Source: Candidatus Curtissbacteria bacterium RIFCSPLOWO2_12_FULL_41_16
Lineage (GTDB): Bacteria; Patescibacteriota; Microgenomatia; Curtissbacterales; GWA2-41-24
NCBI GenBank assembly: GCA_001776545.1
Contig: MFBZ01000020.1
Coordinates: 1-54,574 of the forward strand
Direction: 5' to 3'
Length of the DNA stretch: 54,574 bases
The notes under the pieces were generated by a model. It saw nothing but the letters and a program-made list of their open reading frames with translations. It made no database searches and was not told the origin of the DNA. The position numbers and the translations under genes are program-made. Every line of letters starts with the position of its first letter. Within the stretch, counting starts at the first letter, position 1. Below, one piece after another: positions 17,419 to 26,928 of the stretch.

Positions 17419-17426
17419 CCCAGAAG

Positions 17427-18338
17427 ATGAAACTTCGGCATATAATTTCCGCCCGGCAATTTGATAAAAAAACCCTCGAGCAAATTTTTAACCTCACTGA
17501 TAAAATCAAATCCCAAAAATATAACAATAACCATCTTTCTGGCAAAATTATGGCGACTCTTTTTTATGAACCATCCACAAGAACTAGACTTTCATTTGAG
17601 TCGGCTATGCTTCGTCTTGGCGGAAAGGTAATTACAACCGAAAACGCTGCCGAATTTTCTTCCGCTGCCAAAGGAGAAACATTGGAAGATACAATCCGAG
17701 TTGTTAATTCTTATTGCGATGTTATAGTTATCAGACATTTTAATGAGGGAGCGTCTGAAGTTGCCTCAAGATATTCAAAGGTTCCAGTGATTAATGCCGG
17801 GGATGGTAAGGGTGAACACCCAACCCAGGCAATACTTGATCTTTACACGATTTTTTCCAGATTTAATAGGGCAGACTTTACCATTGCCATGGTTGGCGAT
17901 CTTAAAAATGGCCGAACGATCCATTCCCTTTGTCCGCTTCTTGCCCATTACCCAAAAGTTAAGATTATTTTTATCTCGCCAAAGGCTCTCGCTGCCCCCA
18001 AATCTTTAAAAGAGTACTTAAAGCAAAGAAGGGTACACTTTGAAGAGACAGAAAATTTTAAGAAAGTAGAGTTGGCAGATGTAATTTATCAGACCAGAAT
18101 CCAAAAGGAGCGTTTTAAAAATACTCGTGATTATCAAAAATATTTCGGCAAATATATCATAGACGGAAGTATTCTAAAATACTTGAGGTCAAAAGCAGTA
18201 ATCATGCATCCCTTGCCAAGGGTAAATGAAATAACCCAAGAAGTGGATAGTGATAGACGGGCGATTTACTTTGAGGAAGCCGCAAACGGTCTTTATACTA
18301 GAATGGCAATCCTTGCGTACCTCTTTGACAAATCCTAA
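17427..18338 (+). CDS. pyrB: Aspartate carbamoyltransferase catalytic chain
   Basis: Joins carbamoyl phosphate and aspartate, the committed step of pyrimidine synthesis. The 303-residue protein has all active-site motifs: STRTR at 50-54 for carbamoyl phosphate, SSAAKGE with K82 reaching into the neighbouring subunit, HPTQ at 131-134, and C-terminal HPLPR for aspartate. No pyrI-type regulatory chain is adjacent. The only other pyrimidine gene in the window, pyrC, is 34 kb away. It has its own promoter and is set among polysaccharide genes, so the locus is not a pyr operon. Confidence 0.95.
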   Translation: MKLRHIISARQFDKKTLEQIFNLTDKIKSQKYNNNHLSGKIMATLFYEPSTRTRLSFESAMLRLGGKVITTENAAEFSSAAKGETLEDTIRVVNSYCDVIVIRHFNEGASEVASRYSKVPVINAGDGKGEHPTQAILDLYTIFSRFNRADFTIAMVGDLKNGRTIHSLCPLLAHYPKVKIIFISPKALAAPKSLKEYLKQRRVHFEETENFKKVELADVIYQTRIQKERFKNTRDYQKYFGKYIIDGSILKYLRSKAVIMHPLPRVNEITQEVDSDRRAIYFEEAANGLYTRMAILAYLFDKS

Positions 18339-18354
18339 ATCTAACCTCCATAAT
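18325..18354 (+). promoter_or_regulatory. Candidate promoter of the ALG5-like GT2 gene
   Basis: TTGACA (18325-18330) lies inside the end of pyrB. CATAAT (18349-18354) follows after 18 nt and ends 7 nt before the ATG at 18362. This is one of the best promoter matches in the window and supports that start. Confidence 0.6.
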
Positions 18355-18361
18355 AGTTTCC

Positions 18362-19186
18362 ATGATGGACAACCCTTTAGGCCCGCAATCCCGAGTTTAC
18401 CGAGGGACGAGGACCGCAAGGAAATTGACTGAAGGGAGACTTCCTTATCTTTCCGTAATTATTCCCGCTTACAATGAGGAACCCAATTTTGAAAAAGGAG
18501 TCTTAGCCCAAGTACTTACTTATCTTGGAAAACAGAATTACTCTTATGAAGTAATCATCGTCGATGACGGTTCAGATGATCAAACGGCGCGTTTAGCCGA
18601 TGATTTTGCAGCCTCTCACAAAAATGTCCGCGTCATTAAAAATCCACACCAAGGCAAAGCGGAAACCGTCAAAACCGGAGTTGCCGGAGCCAATGGAGAA
18701 CTGATCCTCTTTACAGACTTTGATCAGGCTACTCCCATATCTGAAATAGAAAAGCTCTTACCGTTTTTTCCCGAATATGACATCGTTATCGGCTCAAGGC
18801 AATTACCCGGCGCCAGGCGCGAGAAAGAGCCATTTTACAGACATTTGATGGGATTGGTATTTAACTTAGTTGTCCAAACCATTGCTGTTCGCGGAATTTG
18901 GGACACTCAAGCCGGTTTCAAATGCTTTAAAAGCCAAGTTGCCGGGGAACTCTTCGGCAAACTAAGAGTTTATGGTCAAGGGGAAAAAGTCAAAGGAGCG
19001 CGAGTTACGGCATTTGATGTCGAGCTTTTATTCATCGCCAAAAAGTCAGGATATAAAATAAAAGAAGTTCCCATAATTTGGCACCACGTAGCATCCACCA
19101 GGGTCAACCCCGTAAAAGACTCCCTGCGAATGTTCCGTGATGTTATCAGGGTCCGTTTAAATGATTTTGCCGGCGTTTACCGATAA
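18362..19186 (+). CDS. GT2 glycosyltransferase, dolichyl-phosphate glucosyltransferase (ALG5)-like
   Basis: A 274-residue GT2 enzyme likely to charge polyprenyl phosphate with a sugar. Motifs: VIIPAYNEE, IIVDDGSDDQT, GELILFTDFDQATP, IGSRQLPGA and TQAGFKCF. These resemble eukaryotic and archaeal ALG5-type enzymes. Residues about 1-28 are an Arg-rich extension not seen in the family. It is encoded partly by a repeat-like TCCCGAG...GGGA segment (18389-18408), but the promoter spacing supports ATG 18362, so the extension is probably translated. It overlaps the following membrane GT by 26 nt. Confidence 0.88.
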   Translation: MMDNPLGPQSRVYRGTRTARKLTEGRLPYLSVIIPAYNEEPNFEKGVLAQVLTYLGKQNYSYEVIIVDDGSDDQTARLADDFAASHKNVRVIKNPHQGKAETVKTGVAGANGELILFTDFDQATPISEIEKLLPFFPEYDIVIGSRQLPGARREKEPFYRHLMGLVFNLVVQTIAVRGIWDTQAGFKCFKSQVAGELFGKLRVYGQGEKVKGARVTAFDVELLFIAKKSGYKIKEVPIIWHHVASTRVNPVKDSLRMFRDVIRVRLNDFAGVYR

Positions 19187-20555
19187 TTTCCGCAAATTTG
19201 CCAAACTGGCGCTAATCATTATAATTGCTTTATCGTTAAGGATCTCTAAAATAGAGGCCGCCTTCCCGTTCGACTTTGATCAACAAGTACCGGCAGCAAC
19301 AGCCTACGATTTTTTTGTCAATCACAAAATTACTTTAATTGGCCAAGAACTTTCTTTCCCCGGTTTTTTTATTGGGCCACTCTACAACTGGGTTCAATTC
19401 ATTCCTTACGGTTTGTGTAATCTTGCTCCGGATTGTATTCCTTATTTCTCGATTATCCTTGGTTTACTATCCATCGGCCTATTATTCTTGGTATTAAAAA
19501 AAATATTTGACGCAAAAACCGCCCTTATCGCCAGCTCAATCTATGCGTTTTCATTTGCGGCTATCTCACATGAGATAGGTATCAACGGTAACTCCTTCTT
19601 ATTCTTATCATCAATCGGTCTTTTATTTTTTCTATGGAAATATTTTTCAGGGGAAGACAAATATTTTCTTGCTGGGGTTTTTCTTGCCGGCATCATTACA
19701 GTCAACTTCAATCCGATTTTTATCCTTTCAACCGCTGCGTTTTCCCTCTCTGGTTTAATGAGAAGGAATAAGAGCCTCCCATTGTTTTTTGTTGCTCCCT
19801 TCACTTTTCTAGTCAATTATATTCCCCTTATGATCTTTAATTCCCGCCATGATAATATTATTTTGAAGGGCTTGCAAAATTTTATAACAGAAAGCCCAAC
19901 AACATCAGATTATCTTGAGAGATCCGTTTTTCTCTTAAAAAGAGTCGCAATTCCTTTTTATTCTAATTATCTTTTTCAGTCAGTAAATTTAATCTTTATC
20001 CTAGCAACAATATTTCTTATAATTTTCGGTTTTTATGCCTTGTTAAAGACTAAAGAAAGATTTTTATTATTTTTACCTATCTGGATTGCAACTACAGTTT
20101 TAGGACTTGTATTTTATAAAGGGCATATTCCGGATTACTACTTTCAACAAACACTCCTTGCATTTATTATTCTTGTTGCGTTCGCACTAAGACAAAGTCT
20201 AGTTATTTTTGTTTTATTTACAATTGTTTTTCTATTTACAAATATAAATACGGCAGTAAATTATAAGACACCCATTAATTACCGGATTAAAAAAGAAGTC
20301 GTAAACTATATTATCAATGATTCGGCAGGGGAATCATTCAATGTTTATTATGATATGCCGCCCGGCATAAATACCGGCTACAGTTATCTTTTTAAGATCA
20401 AAGAAAAAGAACCCCAAGAGGGTGGTAAAAATCTCTATATTTTGGAATTTAGTGATCCTACGCAATTTACCAGCTATAAATACCATAAGTCATTTCCGGA
20501 CAAAAAAATTAGCGTAAAGGTTACTGGCTTTGTCCATATCGTTTCTGTAAAATAA
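19161..20555 (+). CDS. GT-C membrane glycosyltransferase (PMT-like)
   Basis: A 464-residue polytopic protein related to the one at 14542. The first loop holds PFDFDQQV (acidic D38/D40), in the position of the GT-C catalytic acid, followed by FPGFFIGPLYNW, equivalent to the GPIYYW block of the paralogue. About 11 hydrophobic segments follow, then an extracytoplasmic C-terminal tail of roughly 100 residues. The start overlaps the ALG5-like GT2 gene, which suggests that GT2 loads the lipid and this enzyme uses it. The acceptor is unknown. Confidence 0.82.
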   Translation: MILPAFTDNFRKFAKLALIIIIALSLRISKIEAAFPFDFDQQVPAATAYDFFVNHKITLIGQELSFPGFFIGPLYNWVQFIPYGLCNLAPDCIPYFSIILGLLSIGLLFLVLKKIFDAKTALIASSIYAFSFAAISHEIGINGNSFLFLSSIGLLFFLWKYFSGEDKYFLAGVFLAGIITVNFNPIFILSTAAFSLSGLMRRNKSLPLFFVAPFTFLVNYIPLMIFNSRHDNIILKGLQNFITESPTTSDYLERSVFLLKRVAIPFYSNYLFQSVNLIFILATIFLIIFGFYALLKTKERFLLFLPIWIATTVLGLVFYKGHIPDYYFQQTLLAFIILVAFALRQSLVIFVLFTIVFLFTNINTAVNYKTPINYRIKKEVVNYIINDSAGESFNVYYDMPPGINTGYSYLFKIKEKEPQEGGKNLYILEFSDPTQFTSYKYHKSFPDKKISVKVTGFVHIVSVK

Positions 20556-20563
20556 TACGAAAC

Positions 20564-21784
20564 ATGTCTCGCCTTGAGAAAACTCTTCTTGCCGAAAACA
20601 TCATCTTCTATGGACTTCTAAGCGTTTTCTCCTACGCTTACGTAGATCTGAACCTTACTCTTTCCCAAAATCCTATTGTTATAAACTTTGTTAATTTTAT
20701 GCAACAACTTGGTTATTTTCACAGGCCTGTCGCTACATCGATTTATGTTTTTTTTATAATTTTTGCTTTTTCGTTTTTCATTTTTAATTTGTGGCTTTTT
20801 TATAAATTAAAAATCGGCACCACTTATTTGAAGATTTCAACAGTCGTCAATACCTTAATACTGATTTTCGCTTATCCTTTCCTGTCTTCGGATCTTTTTA
20901 ATTATCTTTTTGACGCCAAAATTATTCTTGTCTATCACGCAAATCCCTACACCGTCAAACCATTGGATTTTCCCCAAGATGAGTGGTTAAGGTTTATGCG
21001 TTGGGTGCATCGATATTCCCCATATGGACCTCTTTGGCTTAGTATGTCACTAATTCCGGCAATACTGGGTTTTGGCAAATTTATTCTGAATTTTTTAACC
21101 TTTAAGATCTTTATCAGTATTTTTCACCTGATTAATGCTTATTTGGTTTTTAAAATTTTGCAAAAAATTAACCCAAAATCAGTTCTTTTTGGAACCGCTT
21201 TTTATGCTATCAATCCCTTGTTTTTAATTGAAGGAATTGTCAATGCCCACAATGATGTTGTTCTAGCTACTTTTTTAATTAGCTCAGTCTATTTTTTCGT
21301 TTGCAGAAAAACAGTTTGGTCTTATGTGGCACTACTGGCTGGTACTTTGATCAAATATATACCCGTTCTCAACTTACCCTGGTTATTGTTGACTTCCCTT
21401 TATCCAAAATTTGGCAATAGCAATAAATTGGAAAAATTTAAATGGCTAATTTGGACCAATTTAGCTGCAATGGCGGCCTTTACTTATTTATTCTCTTCAT
21501 TTCGAATCACAGTTCCTTTTGTATCCTCAGGCGCAACCCAAGTTCAATTCCAGCCATGGTATTTGTTTTGGACGATCCCTTTTATTGCTCTTGTCCCAAG
21601 AGCTTACTTTATTGTTGCAGCCACTATTATCTGCCTTGGCGCAAGTCTTAGGTACATTCCATATCTTTATTATGGAGATTGGTCCCAAAAGGGAACTGGC
21701 GGTTTTATGATGAGTCTTATGGTAATTTCACTGATTATTGCACTTATTATTATTGCTCCCAACCTAAAGTTTCAGAAAAAATGA
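20564..21784 (+). CDS. GT-C membrane glycosyltransferase, MptB/DUF2029-like
   Basis: A 406-residue membrane protein with about 11 hydrophobic segments. The motif LSSDLFNYLFDAKI (D110, D117) followed by HANPYTV and YSPYGPLWL is characteristic of polyprenyl-phosphomannose-dependent mannosyltransferases of the MptA/MptB or DUF2029 kind. It most likely adds a hexose from a lipid carrier outside the membrane. It starts 8 nt after the preceding gene and overlaps the next by ATGA, so it belongs to the same transcript. The sugar is not determined by sequence. Confidence 0.8.
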   Translation: MSRLEKTLLAENIIFYGLLSVFSYAYVDLNLTLSQNPIVINFVNFMQQLGYFHRPVATSIYVFFIIFAFSFFIFNLWLFYKLKIGTTYLKISTVVNTLILIFAYPFLSSDLFNYLFDAKIILVYHANPYTVKPLDFPQDEWLRFMRWVHRYSPYGPLWLSMSLIPAILGFGKFILNFLTFKIFISIFHLINAYLVFKILQKINPKSVLFGTAFYAINPLFLIEGIVNAHNDVVLATFLISSVYFFVCRKTVWSYVALLAGTLIKYIPVLNLPWLLLTSLYPKFGNSNKLEKFKWLIWTNLAAMAAFTYLFSSFRITVPFVSSGATQVQFQPWYLFWTIPFIALVPRAYFIVAATIICLGASLRYIPYLYYGDWSQKGTGGFMMSLMVISLIIALIIIAPNLKFQKK

Positions 21785-24213
21785 TTAAAAGACAAAACCT
21801 CGCACCAGTCGTTTTTATTTTTCTGGTTACTTGTTTAATTTTCTTCAAGATTTTTCTTAAAGGGCTTTATCCGATTCCCGCAGATCTTTTAGTTTCTTTT
21901 TATTTTCCTTGGTATTCCGGCGGTTGGGAAGGTTATAACCCATGGACCACCCACAAGGAAATGTTAGGGGCAGACAGCATCCGTCAGATTTATCTCTGGA
22001 AAGAATTTGCCGCCGAAAGTTTTAGAAGTGGCCAATTCCCGCTTTGGAATCCGTACACATTTTCCGGCCAGCCTCTTTTGGCTAACTTTCAGTCTAGCGT
22101 TTACTATCCTCTCAACGTCTTTTATTTCCTGACAGACCCCAAAAATGCCTGGATTCTTTTGATTGTTACTCAACCGTTTTTAGGCGGAATTTTTATGTAT
22201 ATGGCCCTCAGAAGCTTCAAAATCTCATCCGTCCCTTCAGTTTTTGCCGCAGTTGCCTTTATGTTCTCAAGCTATCTTGTAACCTGGATGGAAAATGGTA
22301 ATATCTCCCACGCCTATATTTGGCTGCCACTGGCCTTTTGGGCAATTAATAACTTTTTTGAAAATCGCGAGCTTTCAGGTGGATTCAGATATATTTTAAT
22401 TTTGATTCTCTCCCTTTCGTTTTCTATTCTCGCCGGACATCCTCAAACGGCTATTTATTTATACATGGTCACCTTTTTATTTTGGGTTTACAAAACCTGG
22501 GAATCCAAAAACCAAAAACTTGTCTTGGCCGCCCGCTATTTTTTAGTGGTGGCAACCACTATTTTTGTCACGGCGATTCAGTTAATTCCTGTTTATCAGT
22601 TTTATCAAAACTCGCCGATTTCCCTACCCTTTTCTAAAGAAGTTTTTGAAAAAAGTATCATGCCATACAAAAATTTGGTAACTTTTTTTGCCAGCGATTT
22701 TTTTGGCCACCCGGCTACAGGTAATTTCTGGAGCCAGACTTATGGCGATTTCACCCCTTATTTCGGCGTGATTCCCTTAGTTTTTGCAATCTGGGGAATT
22801 TTTAGATTTTGGAAAAATTCGTTTGTAAAATTTGCAACTTTTGTCTCCGTTATTTTTATTTTATCCGCCGTTCGCGGGCCGATAACTTGGTTTATTAAAA
22901 CTTTTCAGATTCCACTTCTGGATTCGACTACTCCTTCAAGGTTTATTTCAATTTCAATATTTCTTCTGATAATTCTCTCCGCCTTTGGTTTTGAAGATTT
23001 TATTCAAAATATTCACAATAAAAAGTATTTAAAAAAATTTTTCACTTTTTTAATTCCATTCTTAGTAATATACGGAATTCTTTGGTTATTCGCAATTTTT
23101 GGGCATTTCTTCCTAAAACCGCAGGACACATGGAAGATTAATCTTTCGGTCACGCGTAGAAATCTCATCCTGCCAACTTTAATGTTTATCTCAATACCTT
23201 TACTCGGTTCAATGATTCAAATCATTAAACTAAAGACTAAACTGTCGGCTTATTGGCTAAAAACCCTTTTTGTTGTAAGTATTTTAACAGTGATAGTCGT
23301 CGGAGGAATCTACTATACTAATAAGTTTTTACCAGTTGCACCAAAGAAATTTATATTTCCGGATCATCCGCTTTTTTACTGGTTGCAGCACGCTGCGGGC
23401 ATAGACAGATTCTATGGCGGGGGCACTGCTCACATAGATTTCAACTCCCCGACACATTATAAAGTTTATGGCGCTGAAGGTTATGATACTTTAAGACTGC
23501 AAAGATATGCCCAGCTTCTGGCATCTGGCTTTTTGGGGAAAGTTCCCGAATCATATTTAAGGTCAGATGGTGTATTCTCTAATGAAGAAAACGGGTATCG
23601 CCGAAGGCTTTTTGAGCTTTTAGGAGTCAAATACCTGTTAGATAAAGAGGATAACCCAAAAACTGGTGCAGACTGGCATTACGAACGGTTTCCAGGCGAC
23701 AATGTCCGGGGATTTTGGCAGTACGACAAATTTCAAGTTTACATGCGCCAACCGACATTACCAAGAGTTTTTCAAACGACAAAATATTATGTTGCCAAAA
23801 GCGATAAGGAGATTATCGAAAAAATATACGACCAAAATTTTAGTCTTCAAACACTCATTCTCGAAAAAGAACCACCGATTAAAATCTCACCCGTCGAGGA
23901 AGAAATCTTCGAACCGCAACTGGTCAAATACGAACCAAATGAAATCAAAATTACCACAAATTATGATTATAACTCGCTTTTATTTATCTCAGATGCCTTT
24001 GATCCTGACTGGCAAGTCTATCTTGACGGTAAACCCTGGCAACTTTTGAGAGCCCACTATGCTTTAAGATCAACACCAGTCCCAAAAGGCAAGCACCTAA
24101 TTATTTTTAAATATCAACCCAAATCTTTTAATATTGGCGTTTATACATCATCATTATCTTTCATTGGACTTCTAGTCTTTAGTGTTTACTTGATTATTAA
24201 AAGAAAATTTTAA
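21781..24213 (+). CDS. YfhO-family membrane glycosyltransferase
   Basis: An 810-residue polytopic protein. N-terminal half: about 12 membrane segments with YPIPADLL, PWYSGG, GADSIRQIY, FPLWNPYTFSGQPLLAN and AGHPQTA, all typical of YfhO-like proteins. The C-terminal part (about 560-780) is extracytoplasmic, with the family ending DPDWQVYLDGKPW, RAHYALRSTPVPKGKH. Bacillus YfhO is linked to teichoic-acid glycosylation, so a role in outer-face sugar transfer is plausible. ATG 21781 overlaps the upstream stop as ATGA. The paralogue at 46390 shares every motif. Confidence 0.88.
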   Translation: MIKRQNLAPVVFIFLVTCLIFFKIFLKGLYPIPADLLVSFYFPWYSGGWEGYNPWTTHKEMLGADSIRQIYLWKEFAAESFRSGQFPLWNPYTFSGQPLLANFQSSVYYPLNVFYFLTDPKNAWILLIVTQPFLGGIFMYMALRSFKISSVPSVFAAVAFMFSSYLVTWMENGNISHAYIWLPLAFWAINNFFENRELSGGFRYILILILSLSFSILAGHPQTAIYLYMVTFLFWVYKTWESKNQKLVLAARYFLVVATTIFVTAIQLIPVYQFYQNSPISLPFSKEVFEKSIMPYKNLVTFFASDFFGHPATGNFWSQTYGDFTPYFGVIPLVFAIWGIFRFWKNSFVKFATFVSVIFILSAVRGPITWFIKTFQIPLLDSTTPSRFISISIFLLIILSAFGFEDFIQNIHNKKYLKKFFTFLIPFLVIYGILWLFAIFGHFFLKPQDTWKINLSVTRRNLILPTLMFISIPLLGSMIQIIKLKTKLSAYWLKTLFVVSILTVIVVGGIYYTNKFLPVAPKKFIFPDHPLFYWLQHAAGIDRFYGGGTAHIDFNSPTHYKVYGAEGYDTLRLQRYAQLLASGFLGKVPESYLRSDGVFSNEENGYRRRLFELLGVKYLLDKEDNPKTGADWHYERFPGDNVRGFWQYDKFQVYMRQPTLPRVFQTTKYYVAKSDKEIIEKIYDQNFSLQTLILEKEPPIKISPVEEEIFEPQLVKYEPNEIKITTNYDYNSLLFISDAFDPDWQVYLDGKPWQLLRAHYALRSTPVPKGKHLIIFKYQPKSFNIGVYTSSLSFIGLLVFSVYLIIKRKF

Positions 24214-24241
24214 TAACTTTTAAACAAGGTCTAAATTAGTT

Positions 24242-25828
24242 ATGAAAAACCATCTAATCATCTTGATTCTATTATCCATAATCGCTCTCTGGCCGTTTTT
24301 TAAAAAAGGATATTTTGAAAGTCACGACGGGGAATGGATGGTTATCCGGTTTTCGGCATTTCACCAAACTTTGTCAGCCGGTCAGTTTCCGGTCAGATTT
24401 GTTGACCGCCTGAACAATAATTACGGTTATCCTGTTTTAAACTTCCTCTATCCGCTGCCATTTTATTTTGCAGAAATCCCCAAAGCCCTTGGATTTGGCT
24501 TCGTAGATAGTGTCAAAATAATATTCGTCTTCTCGACAGTGTCCTCTGTGGTTACCATGTACTGGGCACTATCCCAGGTTTTTGACAAAAGAGCCGGTTT
24601 TGCCGGAGCCGCGCTATATTTATTCGTTCCCTATCGTTTCCTTGATCTTTACGTCAGAGGCAGTCTTGGCGAAGGCGTTGCTTTTATGTTTGTACCATTA
24701 ATTCTCGGAAGCATTTTTAAAATCAAAAAAGGTCAAAAGATTTTCCTGCCAATTCTTGCGTTTGCTACTGCCGGTCTTATCCTGTCCCACAATGTCACGG
24801 CAGCAGTCTTCATCCCGTTTTTTGTATTTTTCAGCTATCTTGTGACCAAAAAACTCAGGATGTTTTTATCAGCTTATGTCCTTGGTATCGCGATGTCATC
24901 CTTCTTTATAATTCCCGCTCTTCACGATTTACGCTATGTAAAGCTCTCACAGATCAGAATCTCAGAGCTGCAAGACCACTTAGTCAGCCTTCATAAATTA
25001 ATCATCCCATCATGGGGCTATGGTCCTAATCCCAACAGTCCTGACGGACTCTCGCCTCAGCTGGGGATTGTCACCGTCGGCATTTTTGCAATCACCCTAT
25101 TTCTGGTTGTCACCCGAAAAATTAAAGACAGGCTGATCATCTATTGTTTGTTAGCCGTCGTCCTGTCGGCGGTCTTAATGACCAAAACCTCGCTACCTGT
25201 CTGGCAGGCTATACCGTCTGCTGATATTATCCAGTTTCCCTGGAGATTGCTGTCAGCAGTTGTATTTATCGCCGCCTTCCTGGCAGCTTATCAAGTCAAC
25301 ATATCTGAAAAGAAAAGTCTTCTTGCGGTACTCGTTGTTATTGCCGCCTTCGTCTCTACCATACTCTATACCAAGCCAGCCGTCTTTGTTGCCAGGGGAG
25401 ATAGTTTTTACTCCACCAACGAGGACACCACCACTGTCCGTGACGAATATTTGCCCTTATGGGTTAAAGAAAAAAAACAGAACAGGGCTTACAAGAAGAT
25501 CGAAATTATCGGTGATGGCCAAATTATACGAGAAAATATACAAGCATCAAAATACCAAGCTATTATTAGCGCAAAAGAGAATATCCAAGTAGTGGTTAAT
25601 ACTATTTATTTTCCAGGACACCAAGTAAAAGCTTATGGACTAGAAGCGCCAATCAAATACGACAATCAATATGGCCTTATCACATTTCAATTGCCAGAAG
25701 GGAATCGCACAGTTATAATCAGCTATGGTAGGTCTCCTATCCATCTAATAAGCGAAGCGATATCACTGGCAGCTTTGTTTACTGGTGGAGGCTACTTTTA
25801 TTATTTATGGCGAAAGCAAAATTCTTAG
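24242..25828 (+). CDS. Membrane protein with PTPS-related domain (GT-C-like)
   Basis: A 528-residue polytopic protein of the group annotated as membrane protein, 6-pyruvoyl-tetrahydropterin synthase-related. Despite that label it has no PTPS fold; its topology is GT-C-like. Motifs: ESHDGEWMV (H28, D29) in the first loop, AGQFPVRF, GYPVLNFLYPLPFY, LFVPYRFLDLYVRGSLGE and SHNVTA. The C-terminal region is extracytoplasmic with PGHQVKAYG. A close paralogue is at 33332. A role in surface glycan assembly is inferred from context. Confidence 0.83.
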   Translation: MKNHLIILILLSIIALWPFFKKGYFESHDGEWMVIRFSAFHQTLSAGQFPVRFVDRLNNNYGYPVLNFLYPLPFYFAEIPKALGFGFVDSVKIIFVFSTVSSVVTMYWALSQVFDKRAGFAGAALYLFVPYRFLDLYVRGSLGEGVAFMFVPLILGSIFKIKKGQKIFLPILAFATAGLILSHNVTAAVFIPFFVFFSYLVTKKLRMFLSAYVLGIAMSSFFIIPALHDLRYVKLSQIRISELQDHLVSLHKLIIPSWGYGPNPNSPDGLSPQLGIVTVGIFAITLFLVVTRKIKDRLIIYCLLAVVLSAVLMTKTSLPVWQAIPSADIIQFPWRLLSAVVFIAAFLAAYQVNISEKKSLLAVLVVIAAFVSTILYTKPAVFVARGDSFYSTNEDTTTVRDEYLPLWVKEKKQNRAYKKIEIIGDGQIIRENIQASKYQAIISAKENIQVVVNTIYFPGHQVKAYGLEAPIKYDNQYGLITFQLPEGNRTVIISYGRSPIHLISEAISLAALFTGGGYFYYLWRKQNS

Positions 25829-25852
25829 TAACAGGTGACGCCGGCTTTTAGT
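25808..25852 (+). pseudogene. Remnant second start of the epimerase gene
   Basis: ATG at 25808 opens MAKAKFLVTGDAGF followed by TAG. The sequence is a diverged copy of the first residues of the epimerase downstream (SKIKFLVTGGAGF at about 25954-25992). The two copies are about 145 bp apart, and the DNA between them contains an inverted TTATGG/CCATAA around 25865-25894. It looks like the original 5' end of the gene, or a partial duplication, left behind after an insertion. Confidence 0.6.
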
Positions 25853-25866
25853 CTTTTGTAGCCGTT

Positions 25867-26928
25867 ATGGGCTTTTGTAAAAACGTCCATAATAGCGAAA
25901 AAAGCGCAAAACGGAGTGATCAGAAAGATGATTTATATGCTGGGGGACAATTGAGTAAGATTAAGTTCTTAGTAACCGGCGGAGCCGGATTTATTGGTTC
26001 CGAAATTGTTAGGCAACTTTTAGACGCCGGTTATTATGTTCGCGTTGCTGACGATCTTTCTAAAAAGGATATCCAAGTCGACAGGCGGGCAGAATTTGTA
26101 AGGGTAGACTTAACCGATTATCAAAAAACCCAAAAAGTTTTTGAAAGTGTTGATATTGTTATTGCCGCTGCTGCCAAAATCGGCGGTATTGGTTACTTTC
26201 ACAAATACCCGGCTACAATTCTTTCGGAAAATAACAAAATCTACAGCAGCACCTTTGAAGCTGCAGTCAAAAACGGTATCAAAAGATTCGTTTATATTTC
26301 ATCTTCAATGGTTTTTGAATCAGCGAGCACTTTTCCATCCAAAGAGGAAGACGTCAGAGTTATCCCGCCGCCCATCACTTCTTATGGTTTCGCAAAACTC
26401 AGCGGTGAATGGTACTGTCATGCCTTTTGGGACGAGTATAAACTCCCTTTTTCGATCTGTCGCCCTTTTAATGCCTATGGCATCAATGAATTTCCCGAAA
26501 GAGAAATCGGTTATGCCCATGTGATACCGGATCTGGTCAGAAAAATTCTTAACGGACAGTACCCGCTCGAACTGTTAGGCGATGGTAATCAGACTCGCTG
26601 CTTTACCCATGTTTCAGACGTTGCGGGTGGTATCACCACAGTTGCTCTTAACCCCAAGGCCAAAAACCAGGATTTTAATATTGGGCAAGATTCAGAAATT
26701 AAAATGATTGATTTAGCAAAAAAAATCTGGGAAATAATGGAAGTTAAAAAACCATTTAAAGCGAAATTTATCCCAGGCTTTAAGTATGACATTAAAAGGC
26801 GTGTTCCGGCCGTATCAAAAGCAAAGAGACTACTTGGCTGGGAACCAAAAGTTAAATTAAAAGAAGGACTAAAGGAGGTTATTAATTGGTTAAAAGAACA
26901 AAAACTCCAGGGAAAAATCGAAAACTAA
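25867..26928 (+). CDS. NAD-dependent nucleotide-sugar epimerase/dehydratase
   Basis: An extended SDR of up to 353 residues. FLVTGGAGFIGSEIV, AAAAKIGGIGYFHKYP, SSSMVFESA and the catalytic YGFAK are visible, as are RPFNAYGINE and GDGNQTRCFTHVSDVA. This is closest to the UDP-glucose 4-epimerase/GDP-sugar epimerase group; the exact sugar cannot be told. The first 28 residues (from ATG 25867) look non-homologous and may come from an inserted repeat; TTG at 25951 would give the canonical N-terminus. A strong Shine-Dalgarno for the next gene lies inside its 3' end. Confidence 0.82.
   Translation: MGFCKNVHNSEKSAKRSDQKDDLYAGGQLSKIKFLVTGGAGFIGSEIVRQLLDAGYYVRVADDLSKKDIQVDRRAEFVRVDLTDYQKTQKVFESVDIVIAAAAKIGGIGYFHKYPATILSENNKIYSSTFEAAVKNGIKRFVYISSSMVFESASTFPSKEEDVRVIPPPITSYGFAKLSGEWYCHAFWDEYKLPFSICRPFNAYGINEFPEREIGYAHVIPDLVRKILNGQYPLELLGDGNQTRCFTHVSDVAGGITTVALNPKAKNQDFNIGQDSEIKMIDLAKKIWEIMEVKKPFKAKFIPGFKYDIKRRVPAVSKAKRLLGWEPKVKLKEGLKEVINWLKEQKLQGKIEN
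26871..26888 (+). promoter_or_regulatory. Strong Shine-Dalgarno deciding a TTG start
   Basis: AAAGGAGG (26871-26878) is followed by a 7-nt spacer and TTG at 26886. No ATG or GTG exists in frame near the N-terminal NAD motif of the dehydrogenase, so this ribosome site fixes its start. It lies within the preceding epimerase gene. It also shows that the organism uses Shine-Dalgarno initiation for internal operon genes. Confidence 0.75.

Noticed and set aside
24242-25828. 6-pyruvoyl-tetrahydropterin synthase activity
   Set aside because: The family label is historical; the protein is a polytopic membrane protein without the PTPS active-site residues.
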